Assembly (NCBI RefSeq): GCF_900168195.1
Contig: NZ_FUYX01000007.1
Span: 124,001 to 188,000 of the forward strand
DNA from: Allobosea thiooxidans
Lineage (GTDB): Bacteria > Pseudomonadota > Alphaproteobacteria > Rhizobiales > Beijerinckiaceae
Reading direction: 5' to 3'
Length of the DNA stretch: 64,000 bases
The stretch's first letter is position 1; each line of letters starts with the position of its first letter. The notes under the pieces were generated by a model. That model did not search any database and was not told the DNA's origin. It saw only the letters and a program-made list of their open reading frames with translations. This document shows, piece after piece, positions 46,407-55,562 of this stretch. The translations under genes and the position numbers were made by a program.

Positions 46407-48317
46407 GTGCCCCGACCAGAGACTCCCCTGCTCGACCTCATCAACGACCCTGCCGACCTGCGCGCGCTCGACGATGCCCAGCTGCGGCAGCTGGCCGATG
46501 AGCTCAGGCTCGAGACGATCGACGCCGTCTCCGTCACGGGCGGCCATCTCGGCGCCGGCCTCGGCGTGGTCGAGCTGACGGTCGCGCTGCATCACGTCTT
46601 CGACACGCCGCGCGACAGGCTGATCTGGGATGTCGGGCACCAGGCCTACCCGCACAAGATCCTGACCGGACGGCGCGAGCGCATCCGCACGCTGCGCCAG
46701 CCGGGCGGCCTCTCCGGCTTCACCAAGCGCTCGGAAAGCGAATACGACCCCTTCGGCGCCGCCCATTCCTCGACCTCGATCTCGGCCGGGCTCGGCATGG
46801 CGGTCGGGCGCGATCTCGCGGGCGGAGGCAACGACGTCATCGCCGTGATCGGCGACGGCGCGATGTCGGCCGGCATGGCCTATGAGGCGATGAACAATGC
46901 CGGCGCGCTCGGCTCGCGCCTGATCGTCATCCTCAACGACAACGACATGTCGATCGCCCCGCCTGTCGGCGCGATGTCGGCCTATCTGGCACGGCTCGTC
47001 TCGGGCCGGACCTATCGCTCGATCCGCGAGGTCGCCAAGCAGCTCGCGGAGAAGCTGCCGCGCTTCTTCCACGACAAGGCAAGGCGCACCGAGGAATATG
47101 CCCGCGGCTTCTGGACCGGCGGGACGATGTTCGAGGAGCTCGGCTTCTACTATGTCGGGCCGATCGACGGGCATAATCTCGACCACCTGCTGCCGGTGCT
47201 GCGCAATGTCCGCGACGCCGAGAGCGGGCCGATCCTGGTCCATGTCGTCACCCAGAAGGGCAAGGGCTATGCCCCGGCCGAAGCCAGCGCCGACAAGTAT
47301 CACGGCGTGGTCAAGTTCGACCCCGTCACCGGCCTGCAGGCCAAGGCGCCGGCGAATGCGCCGAGCTACACCGCCGTCTTCGCCAACGCGCTGATCAAGC
47401 AGGCGCGAGAGGATGAGAAGGTCGTCGCCGTCACCGCGGCGATGCCCTCCGGCACCGGGCTCGACGCCTTCGGCAAGGAGTTCCCGGCCCGCACCTTCGA
47501 TGTCGGCATCGCCGAGCAGCATGCGGTGACCTTCGCGGCGGGCCTGGCGACCGAGGGCTACAAGCCCTTCGTCGCGATCTATTCGACCTTCATGCAGCGC
47601 GCCTATGACCAGATCGTCCATGACGTGGCGATCCAGAAGCTGCCGGTTCGCTTCGCGCTCGACCGCGCCGGGCTGGTCGGCGCCGACGGCGCCACCCATG
47701 CCGGCTCCTTCGACATCGCCTATCTCGCCTGCCTGCCCGACATGGTGGTGATGGCGGCGGCCGACGAGGCGGAACTGACCCATATGGTCGCGACCGCCAC
47801 GGCCTATGACGAAGGGCCGATCGCCTTCCGCTATCCGCGCGGCGAAGGCGTCGGCGTCGAGATCCCGGATGTCGGCGTGCCGCTCGAGATCGGCAAGGGC
47901 CGCATCGTTCGCGAAGGCACGCGCGTCGCCCTGCTCTCGCTCGGCACCCGCCTGGGCGAAGCCCTGAAGGCGGCGGACCTGCTGGGCCAGCGCGGGCTCT
48001 CGACCACGGTCGCGGATGCGCGCTTCGCCAAGCCGCTCGACGAGGCGCTGATCCTCAAGCTCGCGCGCGAGCACGAGATCCTGATCACCATGGAGGAAGG
48101 CTCGGTCGGCGGCTTCGGCAGCCATGTGCTGCATCTCCTGGCCCGGAGCGGCGCGCTCGACGCCGGCCTCAAGGTGCGCGCGCTGACCCTGCCGGACAGC
48201 TTCCAGGATCACGACAAGCCCGATGCGATGTACGCCGCCGCCGGCCTCGACGCCGCCGGCATCGTCGCCGCCGTCGAAGGCGCGCTCGGAGCGCCGAGCG
48301 CCGTCAAGCGCGCCTGA
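46407..48317 (+). CDS. dxs: 1-deoxy-D-xylulose-5-phosphate synthase
   Basis: 636 residues. Thiamine-diphosphate enzyme condensing pyruvate and glyceraldehyde 3-phosphate, the first step of the MEP isoprenoid pathway. Motifs: [19 protein letters not shown]/Mg site [16 protein letters not shown], and the catalytic Glu in [19 protein letters not shown] 46407 gives the standard start [15 protein letters not shown]; the long upstream frame is rejected. Its common neighbours in the order are present: xseB upstream and tlyA 125 bases downstream. Confidence 0.97.
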   Translation: MPRPETPLLDLINDPADLRALDDAQLRQLADELRLETIDAVSVTGGHLGAGLGVVELTVALHHVFDTPRDRLIWDVGHQAYPHKILTGRRERIRTLRQPGGLSGFTKRSESEYDPFGAAHSSTSISAGLGMAVGRDLAGGGNDVIAVIGDGAMSAGMAYEAMNNAGALGSRLIVILNDNDMSIAPPVGAMSAYLARLVSGRTYRSIREVAKQLAEKLPRFFHDKARRTEEYARGFWTGGTMFEELGFYYVGPIDGHNLDHLLPVLRNVRDAESGPILVHVVTQKGKGYAPAEASADKYHGVVKFDPVTGLQAKAPANAPSYTAVFANALIKQAREDEKVVAVTAAMPSGTGLDAFGKEFPARTFDVGIAEQHAVTFAAGLATEGYKPFVAIYSTFMQRAYDQIVHDVAIQKLPVRFALDRAGLVGADGATHAGSFDIAYLACLPDMVVMAAADEAELTHMVATATAYDEGPIAFRYPRGEGVGVEIPDVGVPLEIGKGRIVREGTRVALLSLGTRLGEALKAADLLGQRGLSTTVADARFAKPLDEALILKLAREHEILITMEEGSVGGFGSHVLHLLARSGALDAGLKVRALTLPDSFQDHDKPDAMYAAAGLDAAGIVAAVEGALGAPSAVKRA

Positions 48318-48354
48318 GTCGCCCCCGCAAAATGGCAGCCGCGCCGACACTCTC

Positions 48355-48407
48355 AGCCCTCATCCTGAGGAGCGATCCGGAGGATCGCGTCTCGAAGGAT
48401 GAGGGCT
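48355..48407. repeat. Variable-stem palindromic element, family 1 (single half-unit)
   Basis: A 53-base solitary unit with 12-base perfect ends AGCCCTCATCCT / AGGATGAGGGCT and inner stem GCGATCC/GGATCGC. It shows the minimal unit of the family. It lies between dxs and tlyA, 35 bases before the tlyA ATG. Confidence 0.88.
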
Positions 48408-48441
48408 GGAGGGAACACCGCGCCCGAACCAGCGAAACGCC

Positions 48442-49164
48442 ATGAAGAGCCGGGCGGACCAGTTGCTCGTCGAGCGCGGCTTCTTCGAGAGCCGCGCGCG
48501 GGCGCAGGCCGCGATCGCCGCCGGGCTCGTCAGCGCCGATGGCCGGCCGGTACGCAAGGCCTCGGAGATGGTGGCGCGGGACGCCGCGCTGACGGCCGAG
48601 GCGCCGCATCCTTACGTCTCGCGCGGCGGGCTGAAGCTCGCCGGTGCGCTCGACGCCTTCGACTTCGACCCGCGGGGGCTCACCTGCCTCGATGTCGGCT
48701 CCTCGACCGGCGGCTTCACCGATCTTCTGCTGAAGCGCGGCGCCCGCCATGTCGTCGCCGTCGATGTCGGGCGCGACCAGCTGCACGCCTCGCTGCGCGC
48801 CGATCCGCGCGTGACCAGCTTCGAGGGGCAGGACATCCGGACATTGGCGCCGGAAAGCCTGCCGGAACGGCCGGGCCTCGCGGCGATCGATGTCAGCTTC
48901 ATCTCGCTCAGGATGGTGCTGCCGGCCGTGGCCGCGCTGCTCGCGCCGCAAGCCGGCATCGCCGCGCTGATCAAGCCGCAATTCGAGGCCGGCCGCGCCG
49001 CGCTCAAGAAGGGCATCGTCCGCGACGAGGCGATCCAGCGTCAGGTCTGCGGCGATATCGTCGCGGCGCTGCAGACGCTCGGCTTTGCGGTCGAGGGGCC
49101 GATCCCCTCCCCGATCGAAGGCGGCGACGGCAATCGCGAGTTCCTGGTCGGGGCGCGGCGCTAG
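48442..49164 (+). CDS. tlyA: TlyA family rRNA (cytidine-2'-O)-methyltransferase / hemolysin-like
   Basis: 240 residues. The N-terminal S4 RNA-binding domain (RADQLLVERGFFESRARAQA) is joined to an FtsJ-like methyltransferase domain (LTCLDVGSSTGGFTDLLLKR, IDVSFISLRMVLPAV, LIKPQFEAGR). TlyA methylates 16S and 23S rRNA ribose and is linked to capreomycin sensitivity in mycobacteria. It follows dxs, as is usual in this order. Its TAG stop overlaps the stop of the convergent unknown gene within a CTAG. Confidence 0.94.
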   Translation: MKSRADQLLVERGFFESRARAQAAIAAGLVSADGRPVRKASEMVARDAALTAEAPHPYVSRGGLKLAGALDAFDFDPRGLTCLDVGSSTGGFTDLLLKRGARHVVAVDVGRDQLHASLRADPRVTSFEGQDIRTLAPESLPERPGLAAIDVSFISLRMVLPAVAALLAPQAGIAALIKPQFEAGRAALKKGIVRDEAIQRQVCGDIVAALQTLGFAVEGPIPSPIEGGDGNREFLVGARR

Positions 49165-49661
49165 CGCCCGAGCAGCGCGTCGATCTGCGCCTGCAGCGCG
49201 GCATCCTCGAAGGCGTCGATGTCGATCGCGCCATTCGCATTGATGAACTGGGTGGCGCGGCCGATCTGCCGGCGCAGCGCTTCGCTCGCGACCTCGATGA
49301 TGACCGGCAGCTCCACCGGCTGCGGCGTCTCGGCGAGGAGCGCCGTCACGGTCCGCACCAGCCGGGCCATCGATCGGCAGGCATCCTCGAAGGCAGTCGC
49401 CCTGGCGGGGTCGATCCTGTCATAGGCTGCCAGCGCCGACGCAGCGCAGCGCAGCGGCGAAGCCCGGAAATGCTCGCGATAGCCGACGCACCGCCAAGCC
49501 TGGAGATCGGCGAGGATGCTGTCATCCATCGTCGCCATCTCGATCAGCATCAAGGCTTCGCTGAAGCGATTCAGGAAATCGGTCGACAGGCGCGGCGTTT
49601 GACCGGCCCCAGCCGGTTCGCCTGCCGCTCCAGCCCGCGCATGCGTCGCGATGACGGTCAT
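49161..49661 (-). CDS. Hypothetical protein
   Basis: 166 residues from ATG 49661 (GGGG about 10 bases upstream); an in-frame ATG at 49751 would reach into the start of the SRAP gene and is less likely. Not recognised. It is Ala-rich and mostly helical, with no signal peptide, membrane segment or catalytic motif evident; FLNRFSEALMLIEMATMDDS and ALRRQIGRATQFINANGAID are amphipathic. Codon use resembles that of neighbours. It is trapped convergently between tlyA (overlapping stops) and, upstream, the divergent SRAP gene. Confidence 0.6.
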   Translation of the reverse strand: MTVIATHARAGAAGEPAGAGQTPRLSTDFLNRFSEALMLIEMATMDDSILADLQAWRCVGYREHFRASPLRCAASALAAYDRIDPARATAFEDACRSMARLVRTVTALLAETPQPVELPVIIEVASEALRRQIGRATQFINANGAIDIDAFEDAALQAQIDALLGR

Positions 49662-49749
49662 TCCCTGCCCCAAATCGGCCGCGACTATGTTGGCCCAACC
49701 GGAAATAAAGTGTTGATCCAGATGCCTCGTGTCGAGGTAAACAGCCTGC

Positions 49750-50517
49750 ATGTGCGGACGCTATGCGATTACTTTGCCACCGGAAGCAATGCGCGCGACC
49801 TTCGGCTATGGCGAGCAGCCCAATTTCCCGCCACGCTACAACGTCGCCCCGACGCAGCCGGTCCCCGTCGTGCTGGCGCAGGCCGGGGCGCGGCATTTCC
49901 TGCTGATGCGCTGGGGCTTCATCCCGGGCTGGGTGCGGGACGCGAAGGATTTCCCGCTTGTCATCAACATCCGCAGTGAGAGCGCGGCGGAAAAGCCCTC
50001 CTTCCGCAACGCGCTGACGCGGCGGCGCTGCCTGCTGCCGGCAGACGCCTTCTATGAATGGCGCCGCAGCGGCACGGGCAAGCCGGCGCGGAGCGAAGCC
50101 TTCCTGTTCCGCCGGCCGGATCGCGGTTTCTTCGCCTTCGCGGCATTGTGGGAGACGTGGAGCTCACCCGACGGCGCCGAGATCGACACCGTCGCGATGA
50201 TGACCGGGCCGGCGAACGGCACGATGGCACCGATCCACCATCGCTGCCCGATCATCCTCGATCCTGATGACCATGATGCCTGGCTCGATCCGCAGGCGAC
50301 GGCGCAGCAGATCTCGCCGCTGCTGAGGCCGCCGCCGGACGACCTGTTCGAGGCCGTCGCCATCGGCGACGCCGTCAACAAGGTCGCCAATGACGGCCCG
50401 GAGGTGCAGCGCGCCCTGGCGGAGCTGCCACAGCCGGAAGCGCCGGACGAACCCAAGCGCCATGCGCGCAAAGCGACCCGGCGTCCCGCCGATGACGGGC
50501 AAGGCAGCCTGTTCTGA
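49750..50517 (+). CDS. SOS response-associated peptidase (SRAP/HMCES, YedK-like)
   Basis: 255 residues. Cys2, exposed after removal of Met1 (MCGRYAITLP), forms a thiazolidine DNA-protein crosslink with abasic sites in single-stranded DNA; NIRSESAAEKPSFRNAL, CLLPADAFYEW and the HHRCPIIL segment supply the conserved Asn, Glu and His. The role is to shield abasic sites during replication. The basic, Pro-rich tail (KRHARKATRRPADDG) is poorly conserved. It is divergent from the unknown gene and 49 bases before the gamma-glutamyltransferase gene. Confidence 0.95.
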   Translation: MCGRYAITLPPEAMRATFGYGEQPNFPPRYNVAPTQPVPVVLAQAGARHFLLMRWGFIPGWVRDAKDFPLVINIRSESAAEKPSFRNALTRRRCLLPADAFYEWRRSGTGKPARSEAFLFRRPDRGFFAFAALWETWSSPDGAEIDTVAMMTGPANGTMAPIHHRCPIILDPDDHDAWLDPQATAQQISPLLRPPPDDLFEAVAIGDAVNKVANDGPEVQRALAELPQPEAPDEPKRHARKATRRPADDGQGSLF

Positions 50518-50566
50518 GGCCGGAATCGTGCTCTGATCTCCGCGGAAACGACGAGGAGACCCCAAG

Positions 50567-52165
50567 ATGCACGGCCGCCGCCCGACCATGACCTCACGCC
50601 ACGGCATGGTTGCCGCGGCCCATCCGCTCGCCGCCCAGGCCGGCGCGCGGCTTCTGGCCCAGGGCGGCAATGCCTTCGATGCGGCTGCGGCGACCGCAGC
50701 GGCGCTGAATGTCGTCGAGCCCTTCATGTCGGGCCTCGCCGGTATGGGCCTTGCCACGATGTGGGTGGCGGCCGAGAAGCGCGTGCGCGTGCTCGACTTC
50801 GTGCCGCCGATCCCGGCGAGCTTCCCGGCCGAACGCTTCAGCAAGCGCAGCGATCTGGAGCGCGGCGCGCTCGCCGTCGCTTCGCCGGGCAATCTCGCCG
50901 GCTGGTGCGAAATCGTGAAGACCCACGGCCGCAAATCGCTGGCGGAGGTGTTCGCGCCGGCGATCGCGCTGGCACGGGACGGTTTCGCACTGGCGGAGTT
51001 CGGTGCGGCGGAGTTCGAGGAGAATGATCCGCTGCTGGAGAAGATTCCGGCGCTCTATCCGGCCTGGTCCAAGAACTACCGACCCGATGGCCGGCCGATG
51101 CATCTCGGCTCGGTGCTCGTCCAGTCCGATCTCGCCAGGACGCTGAGCGAGATCGCCGAGAAGGGGCCTGACCATTTCTACCGTGGAGCGCTCGGCGAGA
51201 AGGTCGTCGCACATCTGCAGGCGCTCGGCGGCTCGCTGACGATGGCGGACCTGGCCGCGGTGAAGATGGTGTGGCGCGAACCGATGGCGGCGAGCTTCCA
51301 GGGGCTCTCCGTGCATGTGCCGCCGCCGCCCTGCGAGGGCTTCCAGTTCCTGCTGACGCTGCGCCTGCTGGACGGGATCGATCTTGCGTCCAAGCCGAGG
51401 GACGGGGCGGACCATCTCGACCTCGTCTATCGCGCCATCCGGCTGGCGGCGGGCGAGCGCATCGCCCATAACAATCCCTCGCCGGAGAAGCTCGCCGAGA
51501 TCATGTCCGATGCCTCGGTCGAGCGGCTGCGCCGGCGCCTCACGGACGGCCAGCCGGTGACCGGGCCGACCGAGCAGTGGGTGCCGCAGGAACAGGAGGA
51601 CCCGGCGCACACCACCTCGCTCTCGATCGCCGACAAGGAAGGCAACCTGATCTGCATCACGCAGAGCCTCGGCAGCCCCTTCGGCAGCGGCGTCGTGGTG
51701 CCCGGCACGGGGCTTTGCCTCAACAACTTCCTGTACTGGGCGGACGTGCAGCCGGGCAGCCCGAACCGCTCGAAGCCCGGCGACGCGCTGCCGATGTGCA
51801 TGTCGCCCTCGCTCTCGACACGCAACGGCAAGCCCGTGCTCGCGCTCGGCACGCCCGGCAGCTACGGCATCATGCAGACGCAGGCTCAGGCCATGGTCCA
51901 GCACCTCGCCTTCGGGCTGCCGCTGCAGCAGGCGATCGAGGCGCCGCGCGCCCGGCTCTGGGACGGCCGGCTGGTCGAGATCGAAAACCGCGTCGCACCG
52001 GAGACGATCGCCGAGCTCGTCCGGCGCGGCCATGAGGCCCGCGCCTTCGATGTCGGCTGGACGATGCGCTGCGGCGGCATGCAGGCGGTGGCGATCGATC
52101 CCGAAACCGGCGTCTTCACCGGTGCCGCCGATCCGCGCCGCGACGGCTACGTCGCGACGCCGTAG
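50567..52165 (+). CDS. Gamma-glutamyltransferase family protein
   Basis: 532-residue Ntn-hydrolase of the GGT family. Autoprocessing would cut before the catalytic Thr in DPAHTTSLSIADKEGN, with the beta-subunit glycine loop in GTPGSYGIMQTQAQAM. The N-terminal part (MVAAAHPLAAQAGARLLAQG, AFDAAAATAAALNVVEP) is typical. No signal peptide is visible, so it may be cytoplasmic, unlike E. coli GGT; glutathione-like or gamma-glutamyl-amide substrates are possible. It precedes the SsuABC-type importer genes, which read in the opposite direction. Confidence 0.9.
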   Translation: MHGRRPTMTSRHGMVAAAHPLAAQAGARLLAQGGNAFDAAAATAAALNVVEPFMSGLAGMGLATMWVAAEKRVRVLDFVPPIPASFPAERFSKRSDLERGALAVASPGNLAGWCEIVKTHGRKSLAEVFAPAIALARDGFALAEFGAAEFEENDPLLEKIPALYPAWSKNYRPDGRPMHLGSVLVQSDLARTLSEIAEKGPDHFYRGALGEKVVAHLQALGGSLTMADLAAVKMVWREPMAASFQGLSVHVPPPPCEGFQFLLTLRLLDGIDLASKPRDGADHLDLVYRAIRLAAGERIAHNNPSPEKLAEIMSDASVERLRRRLTDGQPVTGPTEQWVPQEQEDPAHTTSLSIADKEGNLICITQSLGSPFGSGVVVPGTGLCLNNFLYWADVQPGSPNRSKPGDALPMCMSPSLSTRNGKPVLALGTPGSYGIMQTQAQAMVQHLAFGLPLQQAIEAPRARLWDGRLVEIENRVAPETIAELVRRGHEARAFDVGWTMRCGGMQAVAIDPETGVFTGAADPRRDGYVATP

Positions 52166-52231
52166 ACCTCCACCGCCGTTCAGGGGCATGGCGAAGCCGT
52201 GTGCCCGCGAACACGACGGCTCTCCAGAAGC

Positions 52232-52322
52232 GTCATGCTCGCCCTTGTGGCGAGCATCCGCTTCTTGAACACGACCTTCGAGCAGCGAAGACGTGGATGG
52301 TCGGGACAAGCCCGATCATGAC
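52232..52322. repeat. 91-bp palindromic element, copy 1
   Basis: Starts GTCATGCTCGCCCTTG and ends in CATGAC. The left hairpin ATGCTCGCC/GGCGAGCAT (loop CTTGT) is identical in three copies (also 54006 and 59465), all exactly 91 bases. The right hairpin is ATGGTCGGG/CCCGATCAT with one wobble. The ends share the plan of GIY-YIG element A. Confidence 0.9.
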
Positions 52323-52329
52323 CGTAGGC

Positions 52330-52378
52330 GTCGTGTTCATGCATTCCGGTTCAGGCCTTCGGACCACCCCGGGATGAC
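52330..52378. repeat. Second palindromic unit beside the 91-bp element
   Basis: Begins GTCGTGTTCATG and ends CCCCGGGATGAC, 7 bases after the 91-bp element. A related unit (GTCATGTTCATG...) follows the 91-bp copy at 59465, so the pair moves or is kept together. It lies between the converging GGT and permease genes, ending seven bases before the permease stop codon. Confidence 0.6.
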
Positions 52379-52384
52379 GGTGGA

Positions 52385-53161
52385 TCAGGTAACGATCTCG
52401 CCGCGGAAGGCCCAGCGGGTCATGCGCCGCTCGACCAGGGCGCAGAGCGCGTAGAGCGCAATGCCCATGATGGCGATGGAGAACAGCCCGGCGAAGGTTG
52501 TCGGCGCGTCGTTGCGCGCCCCGGCCGAGAGCATCAGGAAGCCGATGCCGCGATTGCCGCCGACCGTCTCCGATAGCACCGAGCCGATGAAGGCGAGCGT
52601 CACCGCCACCTTCAGGCTGGCGAAGAGATAGGGCATCGCGCGGGGAACGCCGACCTTGGTCAGGATCTCCCATTGGTTGGCGCCGAGCGAGCGCATCACG
52701 TCGCGCATCTCCGGCTCGATGGTGGCAAGCCCCGTGGCGACGTTCACGACGATCGGGAAGAAGGAGATGACGAAGGCGGTGATCACCGCCGGCAGCGCGC
52801 CGACGCCGACCCAGATCATCAGGATCGGCACGATCGCCACCTTCGGGATCGCGTTGAAGGCGATCAGCAGCGGGTACAAGCCCGCATAGACGAAGGGCGA
52901 GGCGCCGATGGCGAGGCCGAGCAGCAGGCCGAAGCCGATCGCCAGCGCGAAGCCGATGATCGTGGTCCAGAGCGTCTCCAGGCAGAAGCGCAGCAGGATG
53001 TCCCAGCGCTGGATCATCGTCTCGAATATCCGCGTCGGGCGCGGCGCCAGGATCTCCGGCACGTCGAAGACGATGCAGGCCAGCTCCCAGAGCAGCAGCA
53101 GACCCGCCATGGCGAGCCAGGGCATAGCGGCGAGCAGGACGCGCTTCTGAGTCTCCGTCAT
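52385..53161 (-). CDS. ABC transporter permease (SsuC/TauC type)
   Basis: 258 residues, six membrane helices. The EAA loop is EPEMRDVMRSLGANQWEILT; AFVISFFPIVVNVATGLATI is the conserved helix before it. It forms the channel of a nitrate/sulfonate/taurine/thiamine-precursor-type importer. ATG 53161 is used (AGGA 9 bases upstream); an in-frame ATG at 53194 overlaps the end of the ATPase gene and would add 11 residues, so coupling through that start is also possible. The order is binding protein, ATPase, permease on the minus strand. Confidence 0.92.
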   Translation of the reverse strand: MTETQKRVLLAAMPWLAMAGLLLLWELACIVFDVPEILAPRPTRIFETMIQRWDILLRFCLETLWTTIIGFALAIGFGLLLGLAIGASPFVYAGLYPLLIAFNAIPKVAIVPILMIWVGVGALPAVITAFVISFFPIVVNVATGLATIEPEMRDVMRSLGANQWEILTKVGVPRAMPYLFASLKVAVTLAFIGSVLSETVGGNRGIGFLMLSAGARNDAPTTFAGLFSIAIMGIALYALCALVERRMTRWAFRGEIVT

Positions 53162-53186
53162 GGTTCTTGTCCTGCCGGGGGCCGCA

Positions 53187-53990
53187 TCACGCATGCTCCA
53201 TATGGATGCGCTCGCGCAGCTCGTGGACGATGTCGACGAACTCGACGGAGAAGGTCGTCTCCAGCGTGCGCGGGCGTGGCAGCTCGACCTTGCGGATCTT
53301 GACGATCTTTCCGGGGCGGCGGCTCATCACATAGACGGTGTCGGCGAGGTAGACCGCCTCGCGCAGGTCGTGGGTGACGAGCACCGCGGTGAAGCGGCGC
53401 TCCATCCAGAGCTTCTGCATCACGCTCCAGAGTTCCTCGCGCGTGAAGGCATCGAGCGCGCCGAAGGGCTCGTCGAGCATCAGGATATCCGGCTCGTGGA
53501 CGAGCGCTCGGCACAGGCTCGAGCGCTGCTGCATGCCGCCCGAGAGCTGCCAGGGATATTTCTGGCCGAAGCCGCCCAGGCCGACCGAAGCCAGCAGCGC
53601 CTCGCCGCGCGCGATGTACTCGGCCTTGTTGGAGCGGAAGCGGCGCTTATGCGGCTCCACCACCTCGAGCGGCAACAGGATGTTGTCGAGCGTCGTGCGC
53701 CAGGGCATCAGCGTCGGCGCCTGGAAGGCCATGCCGACGCCGCGGATCGGCCCCTTGACGACCTGGCCATGGACTCGGACCTCGCCGCCGCTCGGCGGCA
53801 GCAGGCCGGTGACGAGCTTCATCAGGGTCGACTTGCCGCAGCCGGACGGGCCGACCACGGCGATGAACTCGCCCTTGGCAATGGAGAACGTCGCATCCTC
53901 CAGCGCCTGCAGGCGCGAAGGCCCGCTGCCATAGGCGAGGCTGACCTGACGCAATTCGACGAGGGGCGGTGCGGTCGTGACGGCCGTCAT
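53187..53990 (-). CDS. ABC transporter ATPase (SsuB/TauB type)
   Basis: 267 residues. Walker A GPSGCGKSTLMKLVTG, Q-loop FQAPTLMPWRTTLDN, signature QLSGGMQQRSSLCRALV, Walker B ILMLDEPFGALDAFTR and the switch His in VTHDLREAVYLAD. It powers the importer with the adjacent permease. ATG 53990 opens the standard N-terminus; the longer frame to 54272 runs through the repeat element at 54006 and is rejected. The 146-base gap to the binding-protein gene is occupied by that element. Confidence 0.94.
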   Translation of the reverse strand: MTAVTTAPPLVELRQVSLAYGSGPSRLQALEDATFSIAKGEFIAVVGPSGCGKSTLMKLVTGLLPPSGGEVRVHGQVVKGPIRGVGMAFQAPTLMPWRTTLDNILLPLEVVEPHKRRFRSNKAEYIARGEALLASVGLGGFGQKYPWQLSGGMQQRSSLCRALVHEPDILMLDEPFGALDAFTREELWSVMQKLWMERRFTAVLVTHDLREAVYLADTVYVMSRRPGKIVKIRKVELPRPRTLETTFSVEFVDIVHELRERIHMEHA

Positions 53991-54005
53991 GCGATCGCCC
54001 ACGCC

Positions 54006-54096
54006 GTCATGCTCGCCCTTGTGGCGAGCATCCATGTCTTGAACGCTGCCCTCTCCGGAAGAAGACGTGGATGGTCGGCACGCGGCCGACCATGAC
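54006..54096. repeat. 91-bp palindromic element, copy 2
   Basis: Same 28-base left end as the copies at 52232 and 59465. The right hairpin is ATGGTCGGC/GCCGACCAT, perfectly paired, with two bases changed together relative to the other copies. It lies between the binding-protein and ATPase genes of one operon. Confidence 0.9.
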
Positions 54097-54135
54097 GAAA
54101 AGCGCGCCAATGCCCTGCGGCCCGCGAAATGCGGC

Positions 54136-55209
54136 TCAAGGCGCGACCATCCGCTCCGCCTTCGGCGGCAGGAACTTGGCCGAGAACACCTTGTCCGGCT
54201 CCGGCGCCGAGGGCAGGTCGAAGGCCTCGGCGACGTCCTTGACCGAGCGGGCGAAGCGGGCCGGGTCGACATCGCCCATGCCGTTCTGCTTGACGAAGGG
54301 CGTCAGCACGTTGAGCCGGAGCGACATGTCGAGGCGCTCGGTCTCCAGCTTCTCGTCGATCAGCGGATCGCGCTTCTTGGCGGCGGCGATGCCCAGCGCC
54401 GGATTGGCCGCGACCTCCTTCCAGGCCTTGGCTGTGGCGCGCAGGAAGCCGGTCACCGCCTCCGGCTTCGCCGCAAGCGCCGGCGAGATGATGATGCCGT
54501 TGCCGTAAACATCCATCTTGTAGTCGGAGTAGTTGAACGAGACGACGTCCTCCGCCTTCACGCCGCGCGCCTTGAGGTCGAGGATCGACGAGAAATAATG
54601 GCCGGAGATGAAGTCGACCGTGCCCTGCACCAGCGACTGCTCGCGCAGCTGCGGCGTCAGGTTGACGTGCTGGACGCTCTTCGCATCAACGCCGGTCTTC
54701 TTGGCGAAGGCCGGGAACAGGCGGAACGAGGCGTCGAAGACCGGGGCGCCGAGCTTCTTGCCGGCGAGGTCGGCGGGCTTGGCGATGCCGCTCTTCTTCA
54801 GCGCATGCACACCGAAGGGCGGGAAATCATAGGCCATGAAGACGCAGAGGATTTCCTTGCCGGCGTTCTTGGCATTGTACTCGATCAGCGAGTTCACATC
54901 GGCGAAGCCGATATCGTAGGCGCCCGTCGCGACGCGCTGGACCGCACCGGCCGAGCCCTGGCCGGGGTCCATCGTGACGTCGAGCCCCTCGGCCTTGTAG
55001 TAGCCCTTGTCGAGCGCCACCAGGAAGGGCGACGTCGGCCCCTGGAAGACCCAGTCCAGCGTGAACTTGATCGGCGTCTGGGCTGCCGCCGGCACCGCCC
55101 CAGCCAGTGCGACGGCGCCGGCCAGAGCCGCCCCGACAAGGCCGCGCCGCGTCGGGCCGGTGCCCGTCATCCGCGCGCAATTCGACAGCATCCGCGTCAC
55201 GCCGATCAT
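54136..55209 (-). CDS. NMT1/SsuA-like substrate-binding protein
   Basis: 357 residues. After a signal peptide with TRRGLVGAALAGAVALAGAV and cleavage near AAAQ, the mature protein opens TPIKFTLDWVFQGPTSPFLV, the usual start of ABC binding proteins for nitrate, sulfonates, taurine, thiamine pyrimidine precursor or riboflavin. DPGQGSAGAVQRVATGAYDIG and LGAPVFDASFRLFPAFAKKTG line the ligand site. ATG 55209 is preferred to TTG 55218 because GAGGGG lies 9 bases ahead. First gene of the three-gene importer; ligand not determinable, though the W in DWVFQGP occurs in the pyrimidine-binding subgroup. Confidence 0.9.
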   Translation of the reverse strand: MIGVTRMLSNCARMTGTGPTRRGLVGAALAGAVALAGAVPAAAQTPIKFTLDWVFQGPTSPFLVALDKGYYKAEGLDVTMDPGQGSAGAVQRVATGAYDIGFADVNSLIEYNAKNAGKEILCVFMAYDFPPFGVHALKKSGIAKPADLAGKKLGAPVFDASFRLFPAFAKKTGVDAKSVQHVNLTPQLREQSLVQGTVDFISGHYFSSILDLKARGVKAEDVVSFNYSDYKMDVYGNGIIISPALAAKPEAVTGFLRATAKAWKEVAANPALGIAAAKKRDPLIDEKLETERLDMSLRLNVLTPFVKQNGMGDVDPARFARSVKDVAEAFDLPSAPEPDKVFSAKFLPPKAERMVAP

Positions 55210-55562
55210 AGCAGCCAACCCCTCATGTTCTCGTTATGAGGCAGGAGGCTAGAGACGAGGCGAAAAACGGTCAATCGAGCGCGCCGCGCTTCCTGCCAGA
55301 TTTTCGAGCAGGAGGCGCCGGCGGCGGCGTTTTGCGATGCAGGCTGCCGAGGCGGCGGGCAGTTTTTGGAGGCTGTGGTTCTCGCGCTTTCTTCCCATCC
55401 TCAGCCCTCATCCTGAGGAGCGCTTCGCAGAAGCGCGTCTAGAAGGATGTTTCAGTGGACTCAGGAGCCTCCTGGAGCATCCTTCGAGACGCCATTTCTG
55501 ACGAAATGGCTCCTCAGGATGAGGGCTGAGCGAGCATGCACCCGAGTCGGTTACGCGCAGGC
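55210..55562. other. 353-base gene-free region
   Basis: It lies between the binding-protein start (55209, read leftwards) and the FAD dehydrogenase stop (55563). It holds the palindromic element at 55403-55527; the remaining 190 bases probably carry the importer promoter. No gene is seen. Confidence 0.6.
55403..55527. repeat. Variable-stem palindromic element, family 1
   Basis: 125 bases, with 12-base perfect ends (AGCCCTCATCCT). Two inverted half-units with inner stems GCGCTTC/GAAGCGC on the left and GCCATTTC/GAAATGGC on the right, both perfect. It ends 35 bases from the FAD dehydrogenase stop. Confidence 0.88.
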
